Shown here: piece by piece, positions 1-6,797 of the stretch
Numbering within the stretch: the first letter of the stretch is position 1
How the letters are laid out: each line of letters opens with the position of its first letter
Assembly: GCA_015709215.1 (NCBI GenBank)
Contig: JACCQN010000021.1
Coordinates: 1-58,489 of the forward strand
Direction: 5' to 3'
Length of the DNA: 58,489 nucleotides
DNA from: Bacteroidales bacterium
GTDB lineage: Bacteria > Bacteroidota > Bacteroidia > Bacteroidales > F082
Notes under the pieces: generated by a model
What the model was told of the DNA's origin: nothing
What the model saw: only the letters and a program-made list of their open reading frames with translations
Databases searched by the model: none
Made by a program: the position numbers and the translations under genes

Positions 1-142
1 TTTTTATTTAAATTATACCGGACAACAATGAAACCGAAAACATATTTTATTGAAAAAGGAAACCGAAAATACATTCAAAAATGATGTTATAAGGAAAGCT
101 AATAATTGATCAGATGACAATAACAAAAAAATGCTAAAAAAC

Positions 143-172
143 TTGTTTCAATTAAAATTATCTTTAATTTTG
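143..172 (+). promoter_or_regulatory. tRNA-Asn promoter
   Basis: TTG at 143-145, a 19-nt spacer, then TAATTTTG at 165-172. This fits the Bacteroidota primary sigma factor pattern (TTG, 19-21 nt, TAnnTTTG). Transcription should start near 178-180, about 18 nt before the tRNA. Confidence 0.75.
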
Positions 173-196
173 CAGCCTCTTAAATCAAACTAAAAT

Positions 197-270
197 TCCT
201 CCTTAGCTCAGTTGGTTAGAGCATCTGACTGTTAATCAGAGGGTCGCTGGTTCAAGTCCAGCAGGGGGAG
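197..270 (+). tRNA. tRNA-Asn (anticodon GTT), also the left attachment site
   Basis: A full cloverleaf can be drawn: acceptor TCCTCCT pairs with AGGGGGA, the D-arm is gCTCAGTTGGTTAGAGC, the anticodon stem TCTGA/TCAGA encloses loop CTGTTAA with anticodon GTT, and the T-arm is GCTGG-ttcaagt-CCAGC. CCA is not encoded. The anticodon loop through the variable loop is the core copied at 46126-46144, so this is the hybrid tRNA rebuilt by integration. Its T-stem (GCTGG/CCAGC) differs from that in the right-end fragment (TCAGG/CCTGA), so the 3' half present here is probably the one brought by the element. Confidence 0.95.
227..245 (+). repeat. attL core direct repeat
   Basis: Nineteen bases identical to 46126-46144, lying in the anticodon loop, 3' anticodon stem and variable loop of tRNA-Asn. 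Beyond the core the copies stay similar through the T-loop and acceptor end but differ by compensating changes in the T-stem. This is the usual arrangement for a tyrosine recombinase using a tRNA 3' half. Confidence 0.88.
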
Positions 271-280
271 CTTAAAAATC

Positions 281-314
281 AGAGCGTTACAAGATACTTG
301 TGACGCTCTTTTGT
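281..314 (+). terminator. Rho-independent terminator of tRNA-Asn
   Basis: AGAGCGT and ACGCTCT close a hairpin that also pairs tacaag with cttgtg, followed by TTTTGTTTT. A related hairpin follows the tRNA fragment at the right end (46182-46213), so this terminator probably came in with the element. Confidence 0.75.
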
Positions 315-320
315 TTTACT

Positions 321-338
321 GTAACCAAAAGTGTAACC
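321..338 (+). promoter_or_regulatory. Pair of putative integrase arm-type sites (left, outer)
   Basis: GTAACC at 321-326 and 333-338, 12 bp apart. The same pair with the same spacing is found at 45993-46010 next to the other end, and in inverted orientation at 462-479. Repeats with helical spacing near both ends are what arm-binding domains of tyrosine recombinases use. This role is inferred. Confidence 0.6.
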
Positions 339-461
339 AAATCTGAGTGAAACAAAGGATAATAAAAGATAATTTTAGCTAATTCAGATGCTAAAAAATT
401 AAAAAATGGCTTTTGATGTAACAATCTTTTAGAAATGAAAAGGCTATTATTTTGCCTAGTT

Positions 462-479
462 GGTTACAAATTTGGTTAC
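462..479 (-). promoter_or_regulatory. Pair of putative integrase arm-type sites (left, inner, inverted)
   Basis: GGTTAC at 462-467 and 474-479, the reverse complement of the GTAACC sites with the same 12-bp period. It lies between the tRNA and the first element gene. Confidence 0.5.
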
Positions 480-503
480 AGTTCATACTAAACTGTTAAT
501 TTT

Positions 504-827
504 TTAGACTTTTTGACGACTGAGAAGTACTGATGAAATTTTAATCAAGGATTCGAAAAGTTTTTCGATCGTTTCTTCAAGATTTTCATTCCGTAGATCC
601 AGATTTGTAGCAACATAATCTGAAAGATCCATTTTTTCATCAGGAGTTAAGCTTACGAATTCCTCTTTTAATTGATCAATATTTTTAATTGCTTTCCAGA
701 ATCCAATGGATTTGATTGCTATTTGAGCCCATTCAAGTGGACTGATGCGGTTGTCTTCAAGAGCTTTATCAACTGACATCGAGGTGCTGATAATTGTTTG
801 AAGGGTTTGTTTTAAATTTTCGGACAT
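504..827 (-). CDS. Hypothetical small phage protein (107 aa)
   Basis: I do not recognise this family. The protein is predicted to be almost all helical and soluble, with an acidic C-terminal half. The N-terminal part carries a D-x-R-I-S-P-L-E-W segment, a look seen in small proteins of Bacteroidota prophage lysis modules, but I cannot name a domain. It is the last gene of the minus-strand lysis/structural block, starting 4 bases after the holin-like gene stops, so the two are probably co-transcribed. A role in lysis timing is possible from position only. Confidence 0.6.
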   Translation of the reverse strand: MSENLKQTLQTIISTSMSVDKALEDNRISPLEWAQIAIKSIGFWKAIKNIDQLKEEFVSLTPDEKMDLSDYVATNLDLRNENLEETIEKLFESLIKISSVLLSRQKV

Positions 828-831
828 AATA

Positions 832-1053
832 TTATGGTTTGTTAGGTTTATCTATTGTTAGTTTGGCACTGAGGGCCACGATATAAGCTCCAAGAGGCAC
901 GAGCCAGGCAGGAACTGATAATGGCAATAAAGGTAAAAGCGTTGCAGTGAAGGCCACGGCTACAGATACATCTGTTACAGTGCGGTACATTTTTGGACTT
1001 TTTGCTGTCCAGCGTTTAATGAGCGTTTGAGTGAGTTTGGCGAGTTTATCCAT
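832..1053 (-). CDS. Putative holin (73 aa, two membrane segments)
   Basis: A small protein with a basic N-terminus, a hydrophobic segment at about residues 29-46 and a second at about 48-63, ending in a basic tail (DKPNKP). Size, topology and position just downstream of an M15 peptidase gene fit a holin, which would permeabilise the inner membrane to release the endolysin. No family is recognised, so the role is inferred from context. The start region is a perfect 20-bp tandem duplication (1041-1060 and 1061-1080). The upstream copy has its own ATG at 1073 that reads six codons and stops in a TAATG overlap with the real start. Confidence 0.6.
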   Translation of the reverse strand: MDKLAKLTQTLIKRWTAKSPKMYRTVTDVSVAVAFTATLLPLLPLSVPAWLVPLGAYIVALSAKLTIDKPNKP

Positions 1054-1080
1054 TATAAAACGAGTTTATCCATTATAAAA
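1041..1080. repeat. 20-bp tandem duplication over the holin start
   Basis: Two perfect copies of cgagtttatccattataaaa lie head to tail. On the minus strand this duplicates the leader, the ATG and the first codons of the holin-like gene and creates a six-codon upstream ORF (MDKLVL) whose TAA overlaps the downstream ATG. Confidence 0.9.
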
Positions 1081-1091
1081 GAAGTTTAAAG

Positions 1092-1604
1092 TTAATATTG
1101 CCACCTGACTTTTACAGGACGGCTGTCAAAGTGTAGGAAGCCTATATTTTTAAGTTTGCCTGAGGAATCATAAGAAGGCTGTTTGACAGCAAAACCACCT
1201 GGCCATACTTTTTGATATTTATTATATAGGTGTGATACAACTGAAATGAGGTTATTTTGTGACAAAAACGAAGAAACCGGATAGACATCCACCGCAGCAC
1301 CGATGCAATGCTGACTCTGGCCGGTGCGTTTACGGATACGCTCCCACTCCAGGCAACGGTAGCCACTGGAGATGGCCAGAGTGATAGTTTCGGTGATGTC
1401 CTTTTCATGTTTTAGCCAGGATTGCATATCCATGATGACCAGATCGAGCTGCTGACAGAGTTCGATGTAACGGGGCTCTTTGTCCAGGTAATCTTTCACA
1501 TTTATCCAGTTGAGCTGCCTTGCCTGCATAGGCATGGCGGTGCCTTCGAGCACATTATAACGGTCGAAATAGCGACTGAGCTGACGGTTGGGTAAAGTTC
1601 TCAT
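1092..1604 (-). CDS. Peptidase M15 family endolysin (D,D-carboxypeptidase-like)
   Basis: The 170-aa protein carries zinc-peptidase M15 signatures: SQHCIGAAVDV around residues 97-107 gives the H-x6-D pair of zinc ligand and neighbouring Asp, and HFDSR near 157-161 supplies the third-ligand region. This family cleaves the peptide part of peptidoglycan and is a common endolysin in Bacteroidota phages. There is no signal peptide, so release would need the adjacent holin-like protein. Its ATG overlaps the stop of the upstream gene (TAATG), indicating translational coupling. Function is confident; exact bond cleaved is not. Confidence 0.85.
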   Translation of the reverse strand: MRTLPNRQLSRYFDRYNVLEGTAMPMQARQLNWINVKDYLDKEPRYIELCQQLDLVIMDMQSWLKHEKDITETITLAISSGYRCLEWERIRKRTGQSQHCIGAAVDVYPVSSFLSQNNLISVVSHLYNKYQKVWPGGFAVKQPSYDSSGKLKNIGFLHFDSRPVKVRWQY

Positions 1605-1945
1605 TATGCTAAAAAATATAGGATTAAACCAATCACCGCATTGGCGATTCCTGTTGCCAAGATGACCCAGTTGCGGACATACTTTTTGATGGCTGTGAGC
1701 TCGGTTTTGTGGCGTTGCAGCTGAAGGATGGTTTCACGGTGCGGACAGATGATTTCTCGCCTGGCATGATCTGTTTCGAGGCTGCTCACTCTTTTTATGG
1801 TATCTGCAACAGATCCATTCTGTTTGGTGAGCTTGGCATCAATAACTTCGAGGTGGTTGATGATGACCTGATTTTTAGCCTCTGACAAATCAGCATACTG
1901 GCGAATGGCATCAGTGATTGTTTGTGTGATTTGGGCGTTTGTCAT
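1604..1945 (-). CDS. Coiled-coil membrane-anchored phage protein (113 aa)
   Basis: A charged helical N-terminal two-thirds (with LETDHARRE) is followed by a single C-terminal hydrophobic segment (about residues 94-112). This resembles small phage membrane proteins near lysis genes, such as XhlA-like haemolysins, but I cannot assign it firmly. I place the start at the ATG at 1945. The open frame continues upstream only to a TTG at 1978 inside a low-complexity spacer. Its stop overlaps the start of the M15 gene, so both are in one lysis transcript. Confidence 0.6.
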   Translation of the reverse strand: MTNAQITQTITDAIRQYADLSEAKNQVIINHLEVIDAKLTKQNGSVADTIKRVSSLETDHARREIICPHRETILQLQRHKTELTAIKKYVRNWVILATGIANAVIGLILYFLA

Positions 1946-2025
1946 GGGGGGAGATGTTGATTTGTTGAGAAGATTCAAAGATTCAAGGATTCAAAATTCA
2001 AAGATTGAGGTTGAGAAATAGAGGA

Positions 2026-2271
2026 TTACTCTTTGGGTTTCCAGACTTCGAATTTGAGGGAGATCAGGGGCTTGTTGTTGGAGATCATGAAGGCAATAAT
2101 GTCGGTAAGTTTGCGGATATCCAACTGCAGGCCGATAGTAACCTGATGCTCTTCCTGAAGTGCTTCAACTTTTTGACTGACCAACTCAAGCTCTTGCTGT
2201 TCGGCTTCCATAAGCTGCTGTTTGAGTGCTTCGATTGGGTTAATCTGTTTTTCTGTTACTTCTTTTTTCAT
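2026..2271 (-). CDS. Hypothetical coiled-coil protein (81 aa)
   Basis: Residues 10-45 are rich in Glu and Gln with heptad spacing (EALKQQLMEAEQQELEL), predicting a coiled coil; the C-terminal third is more hydrophobic. No family recognised. It lies in the minus-strand block between small virion-like genes and the lysis genes, 12 bases after the preceding gene stops. Confidence 0.55.
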   Translation of the reverse strand: MKKEVTEKQINPIEALKQQLMEAEQQELELVSQKVEALQEEHQVTIGLQLDIRKLTDIIAFMISNNKPLISLKFEVWKPKE

Positions 2272-2283
2272 TGTATAAAGGGT

Positions 2284-2508
2284 TTAATTAGTGAATGAGG
2301 AAAGCGGTGTACGTTTCCATTGATTATTGATATAGTGATAGATGTGATCATCACTTTTGTAAAAGTTAGCTGTTGCAGGCACCGGAGGATCCAAAGCATT
2401 TAGCGGTTCATGCTCGTTAGGGATTAATTCCTGTGACAGGATCAGTTTCTGTTGCGCTGCCGAAAAAGGTTGAAATAAATTGAAAAGTTTTGTTTGTCCC
2501 ATAGCCAT
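2284..2508 (-). CDS. Small phage protein with WKRT C-terminal module (74 aa)
   Basis: The last 30 residues carry the pattern A-N-x-Y-K-S-D-D-x-x-Y-H, five or so residues, then W-K-R-T-x-L-x-x-F. The same module ends the 98-aa protein at 2875-3171, and a looser version (YDANYVYVCV...WRRSALAKW) ends the fibre at 5075-6568. In Bacteroidota phages such a short beta module sits at the tips of fibre proteins. The N-terminal half is unrecognised. It may be a virion accessory or receptor-contact protein; function unproven. Confidence 0.6.
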   Translation of the reverse strand: MAMGQTKLFNLFQPFSAAQQKLILSQELIPNEHEPLNALDPPVPATANFYKSDDHIYHYINNQWKRTPLSSFTN

Positions 2509-2515
2509 TTGAGTT

Positions 2516-2872
2516 TTAAGAGAAAAGCATATTACAGCTTGTGATGATGCCTGAAGTTTGATCGCTGAAGCTGATTTTGAATTGCAGCCAGAGCGAGAGC
2601 AATCCCAGGATATTAATGGTGGCCGAATTATTCTCCGGATTGAGGGTAACCGCTATGGGATTTGCAGCACCATCGAGTACAGGATCGAAGTTGATGCCAT
2701 CGGTGCTTTGATAAGCCTGAACAGTGGCTGCCTCGGCTGATGGGGCAACCAAGTCGAAAAAGAACTGACAGGTAATGTTTTTGGCACCATCGGGAATAAG
2801 GATAGGGCTTGTCAGCACTATATTTTGAGATGCCTGAGCGTTGATTGGTATTTTGGAGGATGTAAAATTCAT
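2516..2872 (-). CDS. Putative virion beta-sandwich protein (118 aa)
   Basis: The composition (short alternating hydrophobic strands, many T/S/N/A, few charges) and the absence of signal or membrane segments suggest a small beta-sandwich virion protein. The segment QAYQSTDGINFDPV resembles repeats seen in phage tail and decoration proteins. No specific family recognised. It starts 2 bases before the end of the 98-aa WKRT-module gene upstream, so it is part of one operon of fibre-associated genes. Confidence 0.5.
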   Translation of the reverse strand: MNFTSSKIPINAQASQNIVLTSPILIPDGAKNITCQFFFDLVAPSAEAATVQAYQSTDGINFDPVLDGAANPIAVTLNPENNSATINILGLLSLWLQFKISFSDQTSGIITSCNMLFS

Positions 2873-2874
2873 TG

Positions 2875-3171
2875 TTATGGGTTTTGTTGAAATGTTTTAA
2901 GTGCTGTGCGTTTCCATTTGCCCGCCAAGCGGTGGTAGACAAAATCATCAGATTTGTAGTAGTTGGCAAAGGCCGGGGATGGTACCTCATCGCTGGAAGC
3001 AGGCTCATGGTCGTTCCAGATGCCATTTGGAGAAACTACAAAAGGTGTATTTGATGATGCTGGAGCATTGACCATAAAATTGGAAATCAGAGAAGGTCCA
3101 TCAGGAGGGCTAGCTGGCTGCTGATCTTGTTCAGTAGATGCAGGACGAATGAAAAAACTTGCAATTCTCAT
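2875..3171 (-). CDS. Small phage protein with WKRT C-terminal module (98 aa)
   Basis: A paralogue of the 74-aa protein at 2284-2508 in its C-terminal 35 residues: ANYYKSDDFVYH, then WKRTALKTF. The first 60 residues are Pro/Ser/Ala rich and look disordered (DQQPASPPDGPS). The arrangement of a flexible N-terminus plus a small aromatic module suggests a virion surface or fibre-tip protein. The role is inferred from its neighbours. Confidence 0.6.
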   Translation of the reverse strand: MRIASFFIRPASTEQDQQPASPPDGPSLISNFMVNAPASSNTPFVVSPNGIWNDHEPASSDEVPSPAFANYYKSDDFVYHRLAGKWKRTALKTFQQNP

Positions 3172-3194
3172 ATCAATTGTGTTTTTAGTTTAGA

Positions 3195-3905
3195 TCAAGG
3201 GCATTTGCCGTTTTGGGAGACGAGGCCATCAGAGCCAAGCTGATACCAGTCGGTCATGGAGTCTACTTTGTAGTAGCCGGGTTCGGCTGCAGAGGAGCCT
3301 GCCTGATTGATATACACTGTATCGCCAGCAACGGGAACCTGATTGGAGCCGTTGTGGTAGTAATAGGCAGCTTTACCGCTGAGGGCGCAGGCCTCAAAGG
3401 CTGAGCCAACAGGACCAGAAGCCAAAACAGCGGTGAGGCTGGAGCAGGTGGTTTGATCGCGCCATACGCCAGATTCGAGCCAATACCATTGGTCAGTGAC
3501 ATCGCTGTACCAGCCATTGTTTGCCAGCGTAGTCCCAGCAGCATCGGAATAAATGGGGTGATCGGCACTGACAGCAGCAGCCAGTGAGGATGACTGACAG
3601 TAAACCGTCATGGCCATTGCCGGAGCGCCACAGGGATTGGATAAGGAAGCGGCACTGACACTGATGGCAAAAAGTGAGCTACCGGCTGCATGATCATAGC
3701 CCCGAAACTTACCAAGTATATATGGAGTAGTTCTAAGGTTTGTTAACCTTGCTGCTGGTGTAGCTCCTGGACAATAGGCAGGGTCTAAACCCTCAGCATT
3801 GACGGAAAGACTGGTGAATAAATTATACATGGAAATGTTATAATTCCCTTCACTTAATGCCATTGACACATCGTACAATTTCAAATTTGAAGTAGGTAGT
3901 GCCAT
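3195..3905 (-). CDS. Putative tail-fibre/virion surface protein (236 aa)
   Basis: The N-terminal 75 residues hold a Bacteroidota-typical segment LRTTPYILGKFRGYDH. The rest is two copies of a roughly 65-residue unit with a Gly-Trp/Tyr-Tyr core (TLANNGWYSD...WYWLESGVW and PGYYKVDSMTDWYQLGSDG), preceded by Cys-containing Ser/Ala-rich stretches. Such repeats occur in fibre and adhesin proteins of this phylum. The gene starts inside the stop of the upstream fibre gene (overlap at 3905), so the two are coupled. Confidence 0.6.
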   Translation of the reverse strand: MALPTSNLKLYDVSMALSEGNYNISMYNLFTSLSVNAEGLDPAYCPGATPAARLTNLRTTPYILGKFRGYDHAAGSSLFAISVSAASLSNPCGAPAMAMTVYCQSSSLAAAVSADHPIYSDAAGTTLANNGWYSDVTDQWYWLESGVWRDQTTCSSLTAVLASGPVGSAFEACALSGKAAYYYHNGSNQVPVAGDTVYINQAGSSAAEPGYYKVDSMTDWYQLGSDGLVSQNGKCP

Positions 3906-4912
3906 TACATCATCTCCTGTAAAGCTTTTAAGAGTAAAACAGTTAGTTTTTGGTAGTTGACAGACTTAAAGCCTTGTTCATCAGTACGCACCAGGCAGGG
4001 AAAAACTTCTTCCACTTCCTGAGCAATCAAACCCACATCAGCTTTGTTGGATTCACGCCACTGGAAGCTGACCGGTTTGAGGCGTTTGATTTTGCGGGTG
4101 ATATCAGGCAGCGGCATGACATTCTTTTTGAGGCGCATATCCGAATTGGAAAGGATATCACCGGAAGCATGAATATCGCCTGTGACATCAAAATCATAAG
4201 CTGGAGCAGCATTTTTGACACCGATGCGATCGGCAGTACTTTCGACAAAACGCATCATTTCGATGCCGCCAACCATGATTCTAAACTGATCAGATGAAAC
4301 CCAATCCAGATAAGTATTGGTATCGGAGCTGCCATAGATTTTTGGAGTGTAGATTCCGGTTGTTACTCTTGCGGTTCCTGTTACATCAAGATCGTAAGTT
4401 GGAGCCGTGTTTTTAATTCCCACTTTGGATGAACGGTAAATATCAGCACCGCTATCTGTCCACTTGGAAGAACCACTTGAAATTGTTGTTCGGGAAAGAT
4501 AACCATTTGCATCAATGGTAAGGTGAGCCCCTGTCCCAGGTATGCCGTCAAATCGAAGTATCGCAGACCGAAGTCTTATTTCACCACCAGCAAAGGTAGA
4601 GGCAGTAGAAGCTACCAGTTCGATGAGTTCATCTTCGCCCAGGTAAAGGCGTGTATTTGGTGTAATTTTGTTTTTCAGAAATGCACCATCAAAGATCAGG
4701 CCGCCAAAATCACCATACTGAACCGTTGTAAAACCAGAAGCTTGCAAATTATCATAGACTAATACTCTGCCATTGGCAGCGGCTGGCAAACTGCCGGGAG
4801 TGGAGGCAGTTCCTACCAGCAGCTCGCCTTTGGAGAGTTTGATGGCACGCTCTTCGTAAAGTACGCCAGAAGTGGCGGTATTGATTGCAAAAACGATGTC
4901 GTATTGAGCCAT
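3905..4912 (-). CDS. Tail fibre/spike with C-terminal S74 intramolecular chaperone
   Basis: Residues about 255-330 form a Peptidase_S74 (chaperone of endosialidase) domain: SNSDMRLKKN with the Ser-Asp catalytic pair, then GLIAQEVEEVFP and SVNYQKLTVLLLKALQE. In this family the domain trimerises the fibre and then cuts itself off. The preceding region has two DLDVTG/DFDVTG repeats (PTYDLDVTGTARV and PAYDFDVTGDIHA) typical of beta-rich fibre shafts. The N-terminus (MAQYDIVFAIN) resembles that of the next fibre upstream (MSQFDLLFTRN), suggesting a shared attachment domain. Confidence 0.88.
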   Translation of the reverse strand: MAQYDIVFAINTATSGVLYEERAIKLSKGELLVGTASTPGSLPAAANGRVLVYDNLQASGFTTVQYGDFGGLIFDGAFLKNKITPNTRLYLGEDELIELVASTASTFAGGEIRLRSAILRFDGIPGTGAHLTIDANGYLSRTTISSGSSKWTDSGADIYRSSKVGIKNTAPTYDLDVTGTARVTTGIYTPKIYGSSDTNTYLDWVSSDQFRIMVGGIEMMRFVESTADRIGVKNAAPAYDFDVTGDIHASGDILSNSDMRLKKNVMPLPDITRKIKRLKPVSFQWRESNKADVGLIAQEVEEVFPCLVRTDEQGFKSVNYQKLTVLLLKALQEMM

Positions 4913-4962
4913 TTGGGGTTAGGATTTGAGGATTTGAGGATTTGAAAATTTGAGAGATTGCT

Positions 4963-4992
4963 CACCACGCGAAAGGATTCGCGCGGCAGCAG
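4963..4992. repeat. Dispersed GC-rich hairpin repeat, copy 1
   Basis: CACCACGCGAAAGGATTCGC then GCGGCAGCAG: CGCGAA and TTCGCG form a hairpin. A near-identical copy is at 6757-6786 and a degenerate relative (CCCCG...CGGGG, then GCAGCAGC) at 5027-5053. All are in spacers of the structural block. Confidence 0.7.
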
Positions 4993-5026
4993 TTGACTGT
5001 TAAATGAGGCAACTGTTGAAGCATTG

Positions 5027-5053
5027 CTACCCCGAGGAAATCACGGGGCAGCA
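5027..5053. repeat. Hairpin in fibre-gene spacer (degenerate repeat copy)
   Basis: CCCCG and CGGGG enclose AGGAAATCA, followed by GCAGCAGC. The format is the same as the repeats at 4963-4992 and 6757-6786. There is no T-tract, so it is not a clear terminator. Confidence 0.5.
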
Positions 5054-5074
5054 GCTTCAAGGGGTTAATGTTGC

Positions 5075-6568
5075 TTACCATTTGGCAAGAGCTGAGCGGC
5101 GCCAGGTGTTTGTTGCTACACAGACGTAAACATAGTTTGCATCGTAGGCGATGGTGCCAGCGGTACCGGTGGAGTTGTAGGCTGAAGGAGCTGAAACAAC
5201 AGTAGGTTTGCTGTCGAGGGCGGTTTGCAGACCAGTGATCTGAGCGATGGTGTGCGTGTGTGCTGATGCAGGGAAGGTTGAAGGCTTGCCTGTTATTTCT
5301 GTCCAGGCTACCTGACTCCAGGAAAGTGAACCAGCAGTAGATCCAGCTTTGAGCACTTTGGTATTGTTGGTTGTGCCTGTTGCAGGAACATGCAGGTTTC
5401 CATCACCAGATGGGTGTGTGTAATTGTTAGCACCCGATTCAATACCGTTAAGCTTGTTGAGCAAAGTAGTTGTGAAGTTGTTATCCGACTGTACATCGGC
5501 AGAAATAACGCCTGAATTGATAGTGATGCGAGAACCAATTTTTACACCCCCAAGCACTGTACTTGAAGCCGTTGGCAAGCTGTAATTGTTTGCACCAGTA
5601 GCAATACCGTTGAGTTTGGTTTTGTCGGCAGCAGACATAAAGCCATCAGCACTGGTGGTTACAACGGCATGGCCGTGACCAGTATCTGATTTGCTGTTCA
5701 AAGCAGTCTGGAGACCAGTGACATCAGCGATGGTATGGGTGTGACCATCAATACTGATATTTTCGGGAATATTGTCGATGTCGGACCAGTCGAGCAGGCG
5801 CCAGCTGGCAACGGATTCACCGGTTTTGATGGAAAGCACAAAAGCACGTGTTTCTGTACCAAAGACAGGCGCATCAGCTACGTGTTTGGCGGCATTGTTG
5901 ACGTGGGAAGTGAGGTTTGCTGCTGTGGCATAACCTGCTGAAGCATGATTTCCCCAACCATAAGCAGTATTCCAGTTATCGGAATTATCAGTGACTACGG
6001 CATAAGTTTTAACGCCTGTACGTTTGAGCAGACCAGTTGAACTGAACAAGCCATCATAAAGAGCGCCATCAATATTGCCCTGGATGATGGTGAATTTGCT
6101 GCCAACAGTGGCTTCAGTACCTCCGCTGTTATTTTCGGAGCAGATGATGGTATCACCAGCTTCGACAACAGTGCCGGAAGCACCACCGATCTTACCTGCT
6201 ACGGTGACTTTCCAAGTCCAGCCGATTTCACCGGCAGGATAGTTTGGATTAGCGGAGCAGTCGATACCGCCTTTATAGACCATGGCATCATTAGCTCCAA
6301 TAAGCTGATCCATATAGTTTTTGGCGGTGAGGGCATCGAGCAGCTTACCAGCAGCAGGGTTGGAAGAAAGATCTGTAATCAGGGCTGAGCCTGAGACAGT
6401 GCCATTAAGCACGGGTGTTTCGAGTGTTTTGCTCCAAGAGAGCGCACCTGAGCTAGGATTTTGAGTAAGAAACATACCAGCGGCAGCAGGCTTGGCGAGG
6501 TTGATTTCGGCAAATTCAATGCCTGTGGCGTGGTCGTTGCGGGTGAAAAGAAGATCGAATTGGGACAT
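5075..6568 (-). CDS. Phage tail fibre (497 aa)
   Basis: The shaft contains collagen-like fibre repeats common in phages: GHTHTIADVTGLQTALNSK and AHTHTIAQITGLQTALDSK, two KLNGIATGANNY / KLNGIESGANNYTH blocks, and a TEITGKPSTFP unit. The N-terminus (MSQFDLLFTRNDHATGIEFAEI) matches the style of the S74 fibre downstream, so both probably attach to the same structure. The C-terminus has the tip module YVYVCVATNTWRRSALAKW. It is the first gene of the fibre cluster, with a 160-base repeat-bearing spacer before the S74 fibre. Confidence 0.85.
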   Translation of the reverse strand: MSQFDLLFTRNDHATGIEFAEINLAKPAAAGMFLTQNPSSGALSWSKTLETPVLNGTVSGSALITDLSSNPAAGKLLDALTAKNYMDQLIGANDAMVYKGGIDCSANPNYPAGEIGWTWKVTVAGKIGGASGTVVEAGDTIICSENNSGGTEATVGSKFTIIQGNIDGALYDGLFSSTGLLKRTGVKTYAVVTDNSDNWNTAYGWGNHASAGYATAANLTSHVNNAAKHVADAPVFGTETRAFVLSIKTGESVASWRLLDWSDIDNIPENISIDGHTHTIADVTGLQTALNSKSDTGHGHAVVTTSADGFMSAADKTKLNGIATGANNYSLPTASSTVLGGVKIGSRITINSGVISADVQSDNNFTTTLLNKLNGIESGANNYTHPSGDGNLHVPATGTTNNTKVLKAGSTAGSLSWSQVAWTEITGKPSTFPASAHTHTIAQITGLQTALDSKPTVVSAPSAYNSTGTAGTIAYDANYVYVCVATNTWRRSALAKW

Positions 6569-6660
6569 TTTTTAGGAGTGTTAGAGGGTTAGTTTTTTAG
6601 AGGTTGAGTTTTGTTTATTTGTTGATTCGTTGATTTGTTTATGAGTTTAGGAGTTGTTGA

Positions 6661-6687
6661 CCTGCCTCTTTTCAGTCGGCAGGCAGG
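6661..6687. repeat. Dispersed palindrome (CCTGCCT/AGGCAGG), copy 1
   Basis: Seven-base perfect arms around cttttcagtcggc. Related copies: 8179-8205 (ACCTACCT/AGGCAGGT), 16451-16475 (CTGTCT/AGACAG), 19193-19220 (ACCTGC/GCGGGT), and a decayed one near 21832-21855. All but copy 1 lie in or beside runs of attcaagattcaag or related low-complexity sequence. Confidence 0.65.
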
Positions 6688-6756
6688 TTTGTTTTTTGTT
6701 GATTTGTTTATGAGTTTACGAGTTCACGAGTTTATGGGTTTACGGGTTATTTTACG

Positions 6757-6786
6757 CACCACGCGAGAGGACTCGCGCGGCAGCGA
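6757..6786. repeat. Dispersed GC-rich hairpin repeat, copy 2
   Basis: CACCACGCGAGAGGACTCGC then GCGGCAGCGA. CGCGAG pairs with CTCGCG. Against copy 1 (4963-4992) the two differences in the stem-loop are compensating (GAA/TTC becomes GAG/CTC), which suggests the folded form is maintained. Confidence 0.7.
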
Positions 6787-6797
6787 CGCAGCAGCGG

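Larger units (their letters stand above)
6569..6797. other. Repeat-filled spacer between portal and fibre genes
   Basis: No ORF is credible here. It holds low-complexity runs of gttgatttgttt/gagtttacgggttt type, a palindrome CCTGCCT...AGGCAGG (6661-6687), and the second GC-rich hairpin (6757-6786). The same ingredients recur in other spacers in the element and in the flanking chromosome. Confidence 0.6.

Noticed and set aside
2628-3026. 132-aa minus-strand frame
   Set aside because: Out-of-frame shadow across two better-supported small genes.
2284-6568. Diversity-generating retroelement acting on the fibre genes
   Set aside because: No reverse transcriptase gene anywhere in the window and no template repeat seen.
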